From contig JAKIML020000108.1 of the NCBI GenBank assembly GCA_022702935.2, positions 1 to 32,041 of the forward strand: a stretch of 32,041 bases of DNA, read 5' to 3'. This DNA comes from Bacillota bacterium. Its GTDB lineage: Bacteria; Bacillota; Clostridia; DSM-8532. The translations under genes were made by a program, and so were the position numbers. Below are positions 7,715 to 16,854 of the stretch, piece by piece (within the stretch, counting starts at the first letter, position 1; every line of letters begins with the position of its first letter). The notes beneath the pieces were generated by a model. It saw only the letters and a program-made list of their open reading frames with translations, did not search any database and had not been told where the DNA came from.

Positions 7715-8947
7715 CTATTGGCAGCCGTGTAAAACCCGCTCCAGAACTTCTATACAGGCCCTTGAATTATGATAGGGACATTTCCAGGGCTCCACCTTTG
7801 GCTTATCCAGGTCAGGCTTCCCCGCCCTATCGGTTTTCCAATACCATTCACCGTAGGTCCTGTCTATCACATGGTTCTTGATAAAGGACCAACACTGCAT
7901 TGCCCCGTTGAGAAACTGTTCATCCCGGGTAATCTGGTAGGCATTAAGAAAGCCTACCACCGCTTCAGCCTGGGGCCACCAGTGCTTTTCATCATCCAGA
8001 TGGCCCGCTGTTTCCTCATTGTAAATCCCGCCGTATTGCTTATCCAAGCCATGATTCAGAACAGCATAGGCCATGTTCACCGCCTCAGCATAGACCTTGC
8101 GCTTCAAAGCGTCATCCCCCAGCCCATCGGCAGCCTCACACAAAAGCCAGCTTCCCTCAATATCATGTCCGTAGGAAATAATGGGTTTGTTTGAACGCCA
8201 TTTCTCGTCAAAGAACAGCTTGAAGCGGTGGTGCTCGGGATCCACAATATGCGTAAGCATGGTTTCTATAAGCTCCTTTTGGGCTTGTATAAGCCTGTCT
8301 TCCCTCCAGACGCGCAACAGGTTGGTATAGGCCTCCAGAATATGAAGATGGGTGTTCATGGTCTTTATATCATTATCCTCCCTGTCGCTCAGCCTTACAT
8401 CGGATACGGGGGAATAATCCCGGGCTAAAGCCTCTATGTATCCGCCGTCAATTTTATCCTTAAAATGCTCCTCGAGCATATGGAAGATGGTTATGGCCAT
8501 ATGCAGTGCCTCGGTCCGGGAGGTGACCCTATAATACTCGGATAATCCATAGATGGCAAAGGCAAGGTTATAGGCATGCTTTCGATCGATAACAGGCCAG
8601 CCCCTGAAATCCACCATAAAGTAAATGCCCCCATAGATTTCATCCCATAAGCACCTGGAGATAAAATCAAAGGCATGGTGAGCCGCGTCCAGGTATTGCT
8701 CCCGATGGAAGATGCGATAGGCGGCTGAAAAGGTCCACAGAATTCTTGAAGTATGTATACCACCTTTGGGCGCTTTCGGGTTGAGCACAAGATCATGACT
8801 CATAAGACCGTAGAACCCGCCATGCTCCGTATCTATGGTATGGCATATCCAGAAGGGCAGAATATTGCCCTTGAGCTCCTCCAGCATCTCCTGAGAAAGA
8901 AGCTTAAGGGATGTTATGTCATTTTGAGCCCCAAGTGTTGATAACAT
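7715..8947 (-). CDS. Cellobiose 2-epimerase (AGE superfamily)
   Basis: The enzyme epimerises the reducing-end glucose of cellobiose and other beta-1,4 disaccharides to mannose. The 410-residue protein has the (alpha/alpha)6-barrel sequence pattern of the AGE family. Histidines match the catalytic set known from cellobiose 2-epimerases: H200 (NTHLHILEAY), H261 (SYGHDIEGSW) and H393 (KCPYHNSRACIEV). Trp-rich sugar-binding stretches (KHWWPQAEAV, EWYWKTD) are present. N-acylglucosamine 2-epimerase is the alternative, but the VEPWKCPYHNSRA ending favours the cellobiose type. AGAAGG precedes the ATG. A LacI-type operator and a structured leader lie upstream, with a LacI-family gene next to it, suggesting sugar-inducible control and a beta-glucan or beta-mannan diet. 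Confidence 0.88.
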   Translation of the reverse strand: MLSTLGAQNDITSLKLLSQEMLEELKGNILPFWICHTIDTEHGGFYGLMSHDLVLNPKAPKGGIHTSRILWTFSAAYRIFHREQYLDAAHHAFDFISRCLWDEIYGGIYFMVDFRGWPVIDRKHAYNLAFAIYGLSEYYRVTSRTEALHMAITIFHMLEEHFKDKIDGGYIEALARDYSPVSDVRLSDREDNDIKTMNTHLHILEAYTNLLRVWREDRLIQAQKELIETMLTHIVDPEHHRFKLFFDEKWRSNKPIISYGHDIEGSWLLCEAADGLGDDALKRKVYAEAVNMAYAVLNHGLDKQYGGIYNEETAGHLDDEKHWWPQAEAVVGFLNAYQITRDEQFLNGAMQCWSFIKNHVIDRTYGEWYWKTDRAGKPDLDKPKVEPWKCPYHNSRACIEVLERVLHGCQ

Positions 8948-9021
8948 AATAACCTTCTCCCATCCTTTGTATTAATCATATTCAGTCAGCACAAAATCCA
9001 ATTGCACTTTTCAAAAAAGCC

Positions 9022-9152
9022 AACAGCATTCATGACATGTTACAGTCCCCGGGCGCCGCCAGTTCTTCCCTCGACGAGGGGACTACTCCGTTAGACGTTT
9101 CAGCTTTGCTGAACAGTACTCAGATGATTACCAGGGAATCAGTCGTGCTGTT
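9022..9152 (-). other. Structured GC-rich leader element of the epimerase gene
   Basis: A GC-rich block of about 130 nt in an otherwise AT-rich intergenic region of 454 bp. On the minus strand AACAGCA (9146-9152) can close with TGCTGTT (9022-9028). Inside are TTCAGC-AAA-GCTGAA (9099-9113) and the stem AGTCCCC/GGGGACT (9078-9084 with 9044-9050). A competing hairpin CCCTC-GTC-GAGGG (9068-9080) uses some of the same bases, and there is a GGCGCC palindrome (9052-9057). Overlapping alternative stems are typical of regulatory RNA, but no known riboswitch consensus was recognised and no terminator tail follows. A dispersed palindromic repeat is the alternative. Confidence 0.5.
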
Positions 9153-9175
9153 TTAATCATTGTTAACTTTATTTT

Positions 9176-9189
9176 AGTTAACGTTCACT
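9176..9189. promoter_or_regulatory. Probable LacI-family operator
   Basis: AGTTAACGTTCACT is a 14-bp near-perfect palindrome (one mismatched pair) centred on CG, the usual form for LacI/PurR-family operators. It lies just downstream of the -10 box of the epimerase promoter, where binding would block transcription. A second GTTAAC occurs at 9162-9167. The likely ligand protein is the adjacent LacI-family regulator. Confidence 0.55.
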
Positions 9190-9197
9190 TTACTTAG

Positions 9198-9227
9198 ATT
9201 CTATATTAAGTTGTTTTACCTTGTCAA
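9198..9227 (-). promoter_or_regulatory. Promoter of the cellobiose 2-epimerase gene
   Basis: Minus-strand TTGACA (9222-9227) with TAGAAT (9198-9203) at 18 bp, or TATAGA (9200-9205) at 16 bp. Initiation near 9190 would give a leader of about 240 nt containing the structured element. Confidence 0.6.
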
Positions 9228-9327
9228 ATCTTATTTATTGACGCAATAAATCCACAGTTTCAGACGGAATAAATAAGAATCAGATGGGATTGAGGGGTTT
9301 TTGGTAACGCTGCGTGTTTAAGGCAAT

Positions 9328-9366
9328 AAAAAAGCAACCTGTTATTTGACTTAACAGATTGCTTTA
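9328..9366 (-). terminator. Rho-independent terminator of the LacI-family gene
   Basis: Minus strand AGCAAtCTGTTA pairs with TAACAGgTTGCT (9352-9363 with 9333-9344), with one mismatch and a 7-nt loop, followed by a run of T (9328-9333). It separates the regulator from the epimerase unit. Confidence 0.85.
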
Positions 9367-9401
9367 ATATATAAGCTATTATCCTTAACTAACTTAAAGT
9401 T

Positions 9402-10409
9402 TTATTTCTTAATCTTAACCGATTCCCTGATGACCAATTTGGCCGTGACAGGCACGCGTCCATACTCCTTCTGCTTTTTATTGATCTTATTAATAAGAAT
9501 CTTTATAGCGATTCTGGACATCTCGGGCATGTCCACTTCCACCGTGGTCAGTTGGGGTTGGGACAGGGTGGCATGGATATCGTTGTCAAAACCCACCACC
9601 GAAACATCTTCAGGAACCCTGTAGCCCAGCTTTTGAAGCTTTTGAATCAGATTGTAGGCCACTTCATCGCAGTTGCACACAAAGGCATCGGGCAATGGAT
9701 CGGGGAGCTCATAATCAATATACAAGCCCTGTTCGTCCCTGTCGCTGATAAAATCGGGCTTAAGATTCAGTTGGTGCTCTATGAGGGATTTGTAATACCC
9801 TAAGAACCGATCCTGAATACTGCTGGTGGCATGGATATTCCCCACAAAAGCAATATTTCTATGGCCGCATTTAATCACATAATTGGTCAGCTCATAAGCG
9901 GCATAGAAATTGTCGGTGATGACCGAATCTATATTGGAATGCTCATCATAGAAATCCAGGAATACAACGGGGATATCGGTGTTTTGCAGGGTCTCGATAT
10001 AGCTCTTGGAGACCTGTCCCAGAATAATCATGCCATCCACCCGTTTCTCGGAGTAAAACCGGGGCAGCACCAGCCCATGCTCATCATCGGGCGAAAGAAT
10101 CTGCAAAAGGCCATAATAGCCATAGTTCTCCAAGGCCTGGGTGATATGCTTCTGAAACTTCAAATAGAAGGATTGCTGTTTGCCAATAAACCTGTCGGGA
10201 ACAACAATGCCTATGTTATAGGACAGTCCCTCCTTCATGGACTTGGCCATGGTATTATAGCGATAGCCCATTTGGTTGGCCAAGGCCTTAATCTTTTCCT
10301 TCAGTTCTTCACTGACTCCGTCCTTATCGCTTAAGGCCTTTGACACCGTGACAATGCTGACATCCAGTTTTTCAGCAATATCCTTCATGGTAATGCTCTT
10401 TCTGACCAT
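9402..10409 (-). CDS. LacI-family transcriptional regulator
   Basis: A 335-residue LacI/GalR-type repressor. The N-terminal HTH with hinge helix (residues about 8-58: MKDIAEKLDVSIVTVSKALS) is followed by a periplasmic-binding-protein-like sensor domain (IGIVVPDRF, then VDGMIILGQV, VVGFDNDIHATLSQPQLTTVEVD). GGAGGGGG precedes the ATG. The neighbouring cellobiose 2-epimerase gene, in the same orientation, carries a central-CG operator at its promoter and is the best candidate target. The effector is probably a beta-linked oligosaccharide, but this is inferred from context only. Confidence 0.92.
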   Translation of the reverse strand: MVRKSITMKDIAEKLDVSIVTVSKALSDKDGVSEELKEKIKALANQMGYRYNTMAKSMKEGLSYNIGIVVPDRFIGKQQSFYLKFQKHITQALENYGYYGLLQILSPDDEHGLVLPRFYSEKRVDGMIILGQVSKSYIETLQNTDIPVVFLDFYDEHSNIDSVITDNFYAAYELTNYVIKCGHRNIAFVGNIHATSSIQDRFLGYYKSLIEHQLNLKPDFISDRDEQGLYIDYELPDPLPDAFVCNCDEVAYNLIQKLQKLGYRVPEDVSVVGFDNDIHATLSQPQLTTVEVDMPEMSRIAIKILINKINKKQKEYGRVPVTAKLVIRESVKIKK

Positions 10410-10445
10410 TTATCCCCCTCCAAATCAAGAAGCCTTCATTGTTCC

Positions 10446-10475
10446 ATTTTAACACATTGTAATTTAATTAAACAA
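10446..10475 (-). promoter_or_regulatory. Possible promoter of the LacI-family gene
   Basis: Minus-strand TTGTTT (10470-10475), 18-bp spacer, TAAAAT (10446-10451). An AT-rich inverted repeat (ATTGT...ACAAT, 10456-10476) spans the -35 and spacer. It lacks the central CG of the operator at 9176 and may be chance. Confidence 0.4.
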
Positions 10476-10504
10476 TATTTTAAGTAAATAAGCGTTATTT
10501 AAGC

Positions 10505-10538
10505 AAAAGGGAGACTGCTTCCCTAAGAAGCATCTCCC
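10505..10538 (-). terminator. Terminator of the ilv-leu operon
   Basis: Minus strand GGGAGA-TGCTTC pairs with GAAGCA-g-TCTCCC (arms around 10526-10537 and 10509-10520) with a short loop, followed by TTTTGC. It lies about 35 nt after the last gene of the operon. Confidence 0.75.
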
Positions 10539-10571
10539 CTTGATCATCCTATCACGCATCGTATAAGCCCA

Positions 10572-12254
10572 TTAATGAATAGGGCTCTCATCGTCCTCCA
10601 CAATGACATCCTCCAGGGCGGCCCCCGGCGGTACCATGGGAAGCACCTTCAAATCACGGTTTATCTCACAGTTGATGACCACCGGCCGATTGAGGCTGAG
10701 GGCTTTTTCAAGCACCGCCTCGGTATCCTCCCTGCGGGTGAGATTAAAGCCTGCCGCGCCAAAGGCCTCGGCCAGCTTAACGAAGTCGGTGCCCCTGTCC
10801 AGGGTTGTCTGTGAGAAGCGACTGTCATAGAACAGGTTCTGCCACTGGCGTACCATGCCCAGCGCATGGTTGTTCATAATGACGATAATGACGGGCAGAT
10901 TGTATTCCACAGCCGTGGCCAGCTCATTGAGATTCATTCTGAAGCTTCCGTCGCCGGCGATATTGATGACCCTCTTATCGGGCCGGGCCAATTGCGCACC
11001 GAGGCTGGCACCCAGTCCAAAGCCCATGGTTCCCAAGCCTCCCGAGGTAATGAGGGTGCGGGGCTTGGTGAACTTGTAGTACTGGGCCGTCCATATCTGG
11101 TGCTGCCCTACTTCAGTAGCAAGAATGGCATCTCCCTTGGTCAGCTCATAGATCTTGTTCAGGATATATTGAGGGGTCAGCTCGCTCCCCGCAATTCTCA
11201 AAGGATACCTTTCCTTTAAATCACGAATATAGGCAAGCCATTGGCTTCGGTCCTTGGGCTCAACACCTTGATTGAGGCGCTGGAGCACAGCCTTCACATC
11301 ACCAATGATGGACCGCGCTACACGGACATTCTTATTGACCTCGGCGGCATCCACATCAATATGGAGGATTCTGGCCTTGGGCGCAAACCGCTCCAGCTTG
11401 CTGACAACACGGTCACTGAAACGGGCACCGATGGCAATTAAGAGATCGCATTCGGTCACGGCCATATTGGAGGTTTTGGTTCCGTGCATGCCCACCATTC
11501 CTGTAAACAGCTCATGGGTGGCCGGAAAGGCTCCCATGCCCATGAGGCTTAAGGTGACGGGCGCATTAAGCTTTTCCACCAGCTCCTTAAGCTCCTCAGC
11601 GGCACCTGAGGCAATAACACCCCCGCCGGCATAAATCACCGGCTTCTCGCTCTGGTTGATAAGCTCCAGAGCCTTGGCTATGGCCGATTCGCTTATGTAT
11701 TCGGTAAATCTTTCTGGCTCCTCCTTGGCGGCCGGCACATACTCTGCAACCTGGGCTGTAATATCCTTGGGGATATCAATGAGCACCGGACCAGGACGCC
11801 CCTCCTGAGCAATCTTAAAAGCCCTTCTGACGGTATGGGCCAGATCATCTATATTTTTAACTATGAAGTTGTGCTTGGTAATGGGCATGGTAATGCCGGT
11901 GATATCCACTTCCTGAAAGCTGTCCTTGCCCAGGAGATTCAACGGCACATTCCCTGTAATAGCCACCATGGGAATGGAGTCCATATAGGCGGTGGCAATA
12001 CCCGTAACCAGGTTGGTGGCTCCGGGTCCCGATGTGGCCAGGCAGACACCCACCTTTCCTGACGCTCTGGCATAGCCGTCGGCCGCATGGGCAGCCCCCT
12101 GCTCATGGGAGGTCAGGATATGGCGGATCTTGTCCTGATACTTGTACAGGGCATCATAAATATTGAGCACGGCTCCTCCGGGGAAGCCAAAGATGGTGTC
12201 CACGCCTTGCTCCAAAAGGCATTCCACCAGGATTTCGGCGCCTGTTAAGCGCAT
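10572..12254 (-). CDS. ilvB: Acetolactate synthase large subunit (second copy)
   Basis: A thiamine-diphosphate enzyme that makes 2-acetolactate (Val, Leu) or 2-aceto-2-hydroxybutyrate (Ile). The 560-residue length is normal. Visible are FGFPGGAVL, the ThDP glutamate region SHEQGAAHAADGYARA, ATSGPGATNLVTG, and the metal/ThDP motif GDGSFRMNLNELATAVEYN ending in MNN. The N-terminus RLTGAEILVECLLEQGVDTIFG is the classic IlvB type. It is the last gene of the operon, 1 bp after ilvD. It is clearly diverged from the ilvB at the head of the operon (for example PLNLLGKDSFQEVD versus SSMIGRDVFQEVD). No second small subunit is present, so it may share IlvN or act alone. Confidence 0.95.
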   Translation of the reverse strand: MRLTGAEILVECLLEQGVDTIFGFPGGAVLNIYDALYKYQDKIRHILTSHEQGAAHAADGYARASGKVGVCLATSGPGATNLVTGIATAYMDSIPMVAITGNVPLNLLGKDSFQEVDITGITMPITKHNFIVKNIDDLAHTVRRAFKIAQEGRPGPVLIDIPKDITAQVAEYVPAAKEEPERFTEYISESAIAKALELINQSEKPVIYAGGGVIASGAAEELKELVEKLNAPVTLSLMGMGAFPATHELFTGMVGMHGTKTSNMAVTECDLLIAIGARFSDRVVSKLERFAPKARILHIDVDAAEVNKNVRVARSIIGDVKAVLQRLNQGVEPKDRSQWLAYIRDLKERYPLRIAGSELTPQYILNKIYELTKGDAILATEVGQHQIWTAQYYKFTKPRTLITSGGLGTMGFGLGASLGAQLARPDKRVINIAGDGSFRMNLNELATAVEYNLPVIIVIMNNHALGMVRQWQNLFYDSRFSQTTLDRGTDFVKLAEAFGAAGFNLTRREDTEAVLEKALSLNRPVVINCEINRDLKVLPMVPPGAALEDVIVEDDESPIH

Positions 12255-12255
12255 A

Positions 12256-13923
12256 TCACAGGCCCCCTTTCAGCACTGCTCCCTCGCTGGCCGAGGATAC
12301 AAGTCGTGCATAGCGGGCCAAATAACCAGTTTTGATTTTGGGAGGCGGGCAGGTCCAGGCCTTTCTCCTGCGCTCCAGCTCCTCATCGGATACTTTAAGG
12401 GTAAGGGTACACTGATTCATATCAATGGCGATAATATCCCCGTCCTGAACCAGGGCAATAACACCGCCCTCTGCAGCCTCAGGAGATACATGGCCGATGC
12501 AGGCACCACGGGTGGCTCCGCTGAACCGACCATCGGTGATTAAGGCCACATCGGCGTCCAGACCCATACCGGCCAGCGCCGAGGTCGGCATGAGCATCTC
12601 ACGCATACCCGGTCCGCCCTTGGGCCCCTCATAGCGGATGACCACAACTTCACCCTTATTGATCTTGCCGTCCAAGATGGCCTTGATGACCTCATCCTCG
12701 GAATCAAAGACCCGGGCAGGTCCTTGGTGAACCAGCATGTTCTCCGCCACAGCACTTCTCTTTACAACACTGCCGAGGGGTGCCAGATTCCCCTTAAGCA
12801 CGGCAATGCCGCCGGTGGCCGAATAGGGTGTTTCAACGGGACGGATCACATTGGGATTGCGGTTTTCAGCTCCAACCAGATTTTCTCCCATGGTTTTGCC
12901 TGTAACGGTCAGACAGGATGCATCAATCAAGTTCTTCTTGGACAATTCCTTCATGACGGCGTAAACACCGCCCGCGCCATAGAGATCCTCTACGAAATGG
13001 CGGCCGGCCGGAGCCAGCTTACACAGGTTGGGCGTTCTCCCACTGATTTGATTGGCCGTATCCAGGTCGAAGGAAACACCTGCTTCATAGGCAATGGCCG
13101 GCAGATGGAGCATACTGTTGGTGCTGCAGCCCAAAGCCATGTCTACAGCAAGAGCATTATAGAAGGCCTGCGGCGTGAGAATATCCCGTACCTTAATGTC
13201 CTTCTCCACCAGCTCCATAATCTTCATACCTGTATGCTTGGCCAGACGAAGGCGCTCAGAATAAACGGCGGGAATGGTCCCGTTGCCAGGCAGGGCAATA
13301 CCAATGGCCTCGGTCAGACAGTTCATGCTGTTGGCTGTGAACATGCCCGAACAGGAACCGCAGCTTGGACAGGCGCTGTTTTCATAGGCCTCCAGCTCTT
13401 CCTCAGTCATTTTTCCGGCCTTGACGGCACCAACGGCTTCAAACATATCAGTAAGGCTGATGCCCATCTCTTTGGCTCTTCCTGCAAGCATGGGCCCGCC
13501 GCTGACCACGATGGTCGGGATATTCAATCGGGCCGCTCCCATGAGCATGCCGGGGATAATCTTATCACAGTTGGGAATGAGCACAAGTCCGTCAAATCCG
13601 TGGGCCAGGACCATGGACTCCAGGCTGTCGGCAATGAGTTCCCGTGAAGGCAGGGAGTAATGCATGCCGATATGGCCCATAGAAATTCCGTCACAGACGC
13701 CAATGGCGGGGAATTCAATGGGGGTGCCGCCTGCGATGCGCACTCCGGCCTTGACGGCCTCGGCGATCTTGTCCAGGTGCATATGACCGGGAACCACTTC
13801 GCTCTTGGCACTGACAATACCGATTAGAGGCCTGTTCAGTTCCTCATCGGTCAAGCCCAGGGATTTGAATAGGGATCTATGGGGGGCTCTTTCAAGTCCC
13901 GATTTTACAGCATGGCTTCGCAT
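12256..13923 (-). CDS. ilvD: Dihydroxy-acid dehydratase
   Basis: IlvD dehydrates 2,3-dihydroxy-isovalerate or -3-methylvalerate to the 2-oxo acids, the third common step of Val and Ile synthesis. It is 555 residues, full length. Iron-sulfur and substrate motifs are [47 protein letters not shown] and [14 protein letters not shown]. The start [18 protein letters not shown] is conserved in the family. It is separated from the last ilvB by 1 bp, so the two are translationally close, and from leuB upstream by 50 bp. Confidence 0.97.
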   Translation of the reverse strand: MRSHAVKSGLERAPHRSLFKSLGLTDEELNRPLIGIVSAKSEVVPGHMHLDKIAEAVKAGVRIAGGTPIEFPAIGVCDGISMGHIGMHYSLPSRELIADSLESMVLAHGFDGLVLIPNCDKIIPGMLMGAARLNIPTIVVSGGPMLAGRAKEMGISLTDMFEAVGAVKAGKMTEEELEAYENSACPSCGSCSGMFTANSMNCLTEAIGIALPGNGTIPAVYSERLRLAKHTGMKIMELVEKDIKVRDILTPQAFYNALAVDMALGCSTNSMLHLPAIAYEAGVSFDLDTANQISGRTPNLCKLAPAGRHFVEDLYGAGGVYAVMKELSKKNLIDASCLTVTGKTMGENLVGAENRNPNVIRPVETPYSATGGIAVLKGNLAPLGSVVKRSAVAENMLVHQGPARVFDSEDEVIKAILDGKINKGEVVVIRYEGPKGGPGMREMLMPTSALAGMGLDADVALITDGRFSGATRGACIGHVSPEAAEGGVIALVQDGDIIAIDMNQCTLTLKVSDEELERRRKAWTCPPPKIKTGYLARYARLVSSASEGAVLKGGL

Positions 13924-13973
13924 GTTATCACGCCTTTCTGATTCTTTTGTTCCAAGAACATCCTATTTATGGC

Positions 13974-15047
13974 TTATTTTATTCTCTCTAAGATAAGTTC
14001 ACCCATTCTCTGGGTTCCCACCAACTGCTTTCCGGGGCTCATAATGTCTCCGGTGCGATACCCTTCCTCAAGCACGATGTTGACAGCATTCTCAATAGAT
14101 TGAGCCTCCTTCTCCAGGTTCAGGGTATAACGGAGCATCATGGCTACCGACAGCAAAGTGGCGATGGGATTGGCCTTATCCTGGCCGGCGATATCGGGCG
14201 CCGAACCATGAATGGGCTCATAGAGGCCAAAATTGCCTTCGCCCAGGCTTGCCGAGGGAAGCATACCGATGGAGCCTGTAATCATGCTGGCTTCATCGGA
14301 AAGAATGTCACCGAACATATTGGTGGTCACCATGACATCGAACTGCTTGGGATTTCTGACAAGCTGCATGGCCGCATTATCCACATACATATGATCAACG
14401 GTCACATTGGGGTACTCGGCGGCCACCTTGACCACCACCTCACGCCAGAGTCTGGAGCTTTCCAGAACATTGGCCTTATCCACACTGGTTACCTTTTTAT
14501 TGCGCTTTCTTGCAATATCAAAGGCCACCCGGGCAATGCGTTCCACCTCGCCCACGCTGTAGGCCTCGGTGTCATAGGCCTCCTGGCCCATCTTGCCTTC
14601 TCTGCGGCCTCTGTCGCCGAAGTACATACCGCCGGTGAGCTCACGCACCACCATAATATCAATGCCGTCACCCACTATCTCGGGCTTGAGCGGACAGGCA
14701 TCCTTAAGTTCCTTATTGAGCAGGGCCGGCCTTAGGTTGGCATAGAGCCCCAGTTCGCCTCTTAAGCCTAAGAGAGCTCTCTCGGGGCGCAGATGACCCG
14801 GCAGGGTATCCCATTTATAGCCGCCCACGGCACCCAGCAGCACGGCGTCACTCTTTTTGCAGACCTCCACCGTTTCCTTAGGCAGGGGCTCGCCTGTAGC
14901 GTCAATGGCACATCCGCCGGCCAGAAGCTTGGTATATTCAAAGGTATGACCGTAGGTCCCACCCACCTTATCCAGGACCTTCAAGGCCTGTTCTATCACC
15001 TCGGGACCGATTCCGTCACCGGGAATGACTGCTATTTTAAAATTCAT
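13974..15047 (-). CDS. leuB: 3-isopropylmalate dehydrogenase
   Basis: LeuB oxidises and decarboxylates 3-isopropylmalate (Leu pathway). In organisms with CimA it also acts on beta-methyl-D-malate to give 2-oxobutyrate for Ile. The 357-residue protein shows [10 protein letters not shown] at the N-terminus, [24 protein letters not shown] (the NAD-enzyme loop), [26 protein letters not shown] and the nucleotide-binding [28 protein letters not shown] precedes the ATG. It follows leuD by 17 bp. Confidence 0.97.
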   Translation of the reverse strand: MNFKIAVIPGDGIGPEVIEQALKVLDKVGGTYGHTFEYTKLLAGGCAIDATGEPLPKETVEVCKKSDAVLLGAVGGYKWDTLPGHLRPERALLGLRGELGLYANLRPALLNKELKDACPLKPEIVGDGIDIMVVRELTGGMYFGDRGRREGKMGQEAYDTEAYSVGEVERIARVAFDIARKRNKKVTSVDKANVLESSRLWREVVVKVAAEYPNVTVDHMYVDNAAMQLVRNPKQFDVMVTTNMFGDILSDEASMITGSIGMLPSASLGEGNFGLYEPIHGSAPDIAGQDKANPIATLLSVAMMLRYTLNLEKEAQSIENAVNIVLEEGYRTGDIMSPGKQLVGTQRMGELILERIK

Positions 15048-15064
15048 ACGTACCTCCTCGTCCC

Positions 15065-15553
15065 TTACATCTTGGACTTGATATAGTTCACCAGGCCATT
15101 GGCCGCCATGATCTTCTTCATGAATTCAGGGAAGGGCTGGGCCTTAAAGGTGGTGCCTTTGGTGAGGTTGCGGATAACCCCCGTATCAAAGTCAACCTCC
15201 ACCTCATCCCCGGCTTCTATGCCCTTAACCGCAGTTTCGCATTCCAGAATGGGAAGCCCGATATTGATGGCGTTGCGATAGAAGATACGGGCAAAGGTCG
15301 AAGCAATGACGCAGGAAATACCCGAGGCCTTGATGGCAATGGGCGCATGCTCACGGGAGGAGCCGCAGCCAAAATTCCTGTCGGCCACAATGATGTCGCC
15401 TTCTTTAACATTCTTTACAAAGTCCTTATCAATATCCTCCATGCAGTGGGCGGCCAGCTCCTTGGGGTCAGAGGTGTTAAGGTAGCGGGCCGGGATAATG
15501 ACGTCGGTATCCACATTGTCCTTATATCTGAAAACCTTTCCTTTTGCTTTCAT
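15065..15553 (-). CDS. leuD: 3-isopropylmalate dehydratase small subunit
   Basis: LeuD is the swivelling subunit of isopropylmalate isomerase, paired with LeuC. The 162 residues match the short LeuD type common in Clostridia and archaea. Visible are [17 protein letters not shown]-like [17 protein letters not shown] near the N-terminus, [17 protein letters not shown], and SFARIFYRN-like [16 protein letters not shown]. The same complex can serve the citramalate route to Ile (citraconate hydration). It lies 15 bp after leuC. Confidence 0.97.
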   Translation of the reverse strand: MKAKGKVFRYKDNVDTDVIIPARYLNTSDPKELAAHCMEDIDKDFVKNVKEGDIIVADRNFGCGSSREHAPIAIKASGISCVIASTFARIFYRNAINIGLPILECETAVKGIEAGDEVEVDFDTGVIRNLTKGTTFKAQPFPEFMKKIMAANGLVNYIKSKM

Positions 15554-15568
15554 GGTCTTTCCTCCTTT

Positions 15569-16837
15569 TTATACGCTCATGATGGCGGCGGGATCTGTAA
15601 TCTTGCCGGTAATTGCCGATGCAGCCGCTACCGCCGGGCTTGCCAGGTAAACCTCGGATTCCACATGTCCCATACGGCCCACAAAATTGCGGTTGGTGGT
15701 GGACACAGCTCTTTCACCCTTTGCCAGGATGCCCATGTGTCCGCCAAGGCAGGGTCCGCAAGTGGGGGTGGAAACTACGGCACCAGCCTCCACCATATCG
15801 GTGATAAGCCCTTCCTTCAAGGCATCCAGATAGATCTTCTGGGTACCGGGGAACACAATGCAGCGTACCCCCTTCTTCACCTTTCTGCCCTTTAAGATCT
15901 TTGCCGCTACGCGTAGGTCCTCCAGCCGACCGTTGGTGCAGGAGCCGATAACCACCTGATCAATGGCGATATCCCCTACATTATCAATGGTGTGGGTATT
16001 GTCGGGAAGGTGCGGGAAGGAGACAGTGGGCTTCAAGGTGCTTAAATCAATCTCATAGACCTCGTCATAGACCGCATCAGCATCAGGTTCATAAACCTTG
16101 TAGGGCTTGGTGGAGTGCTCCTTCACATATTCCAGGGTCTTTTCATCCACCAGGAAGATACCATTCTTGGCCCCGGCCTCTATAGCCATGTTAGCCATGG
16201 TAAATCTGTCATCCATGGAAAGATACTTTAAGCCCTCTCCCACAAACTCCATGGACTTGTACAGAGCACCGTCCACACCAATCATGCCAATGATGTGGAG
16301 AATAACGTCCTTACCCGAAACCCAGCCCTGGGGCTTGCCCTTGAGCACGAACTTCAAGGCCGAGGGAACCTTGAACCAGCACTTTCCGGTGGCCATGCCT
16401 GCGGCCATATCAGTGCTGCCCACACCGGTGGAGAAGGCTCCCAAAGCACCATAGGTACAGGTATGGGAGTCGGCGCCAATGATTAAGTCGCCGGGTACGG
16501 CAAGGCCTTTTTCGGGAATGAGACAGTGCTCAATACCCATCTCGCCGATCTCGAAGTAATTCTCAACCTCCATGCAATGGGCGAATTCGCGGATCATCTT
16601 GCATTGCTCAGCGGCCTTGATATCCTTGTTAGGGGTAAAATGGTCGGGGACAATGGCCACCTTGGACTTATCGAATACCTTGGTGGCTCCGCTTTTCTGA
16701 AACTCCTTAACAGCAACGGGTGTGGTAATGTCATTACCCAGCACCAAATCCAAATCGGCTTCTATTAATTGTCCCGGCTCCACACTTTGAAGCCCTGCGT
16801 GGGCAGCCAGGATTTTTTGTGTCATGGTCATTCCCAT
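15569..16837 (-). CDS. leuC: 3-isopropylmalate dehydratase large subunit
   Basis: LeuC is the [4Fe-4S] subunit of isopropylmalate isomerase (aconitase superfamily), 422 residues, the short type. Cluster and substrate motifs are [33 protein letters not shown] and [13 protein letters not shown], which supply the three cluster cysteines. AGGAGG lies about 11 nt before ATG 16837; the internal ATGs at codons 3 and 5 are possible starts. It is placed between cimA and leuD. Confidence 0.97.
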   Translation of the reverse strand: MGMTMTQKILAAHAGLQSVEPGQLIEADLDLVLGNDITTPVAVKEFQKSGATKVFDKSKVAIVPDHFTPNKDIKAAEQCKMIREFAHCMEVENYFEIGEMGIEHCLIPEKGLAVPGDLIIGADSHTCTYGALGAFSTGVGSTDMAAGMATGKCWFKVPSALKFVLKGKPQGWVSGKDVILHIIGMIGVDGALYKSMEFVGEGLKYLSMDDRFTMANMAIEAGAKNGIFLVDEKTLEYVKEHSTKPYKVYEPDADAVYDEVYEIDLSTLKPTVSFPHLPDNTHTIDNVGDIAIDQVVIGSCTNGRLEDLRVAAKILKGRKVKKGVRCIVFPGTQKIYLDALKEGLITDMVEAGAVVSTPTCGPCLGGHMGILAKGERAVSTTNRNFVGRMGHVESEVYLASPAVAAASAITGKITDPAAIMSV

Positions 16838-16854
16838 AATTCTTCTTCCTCCTG

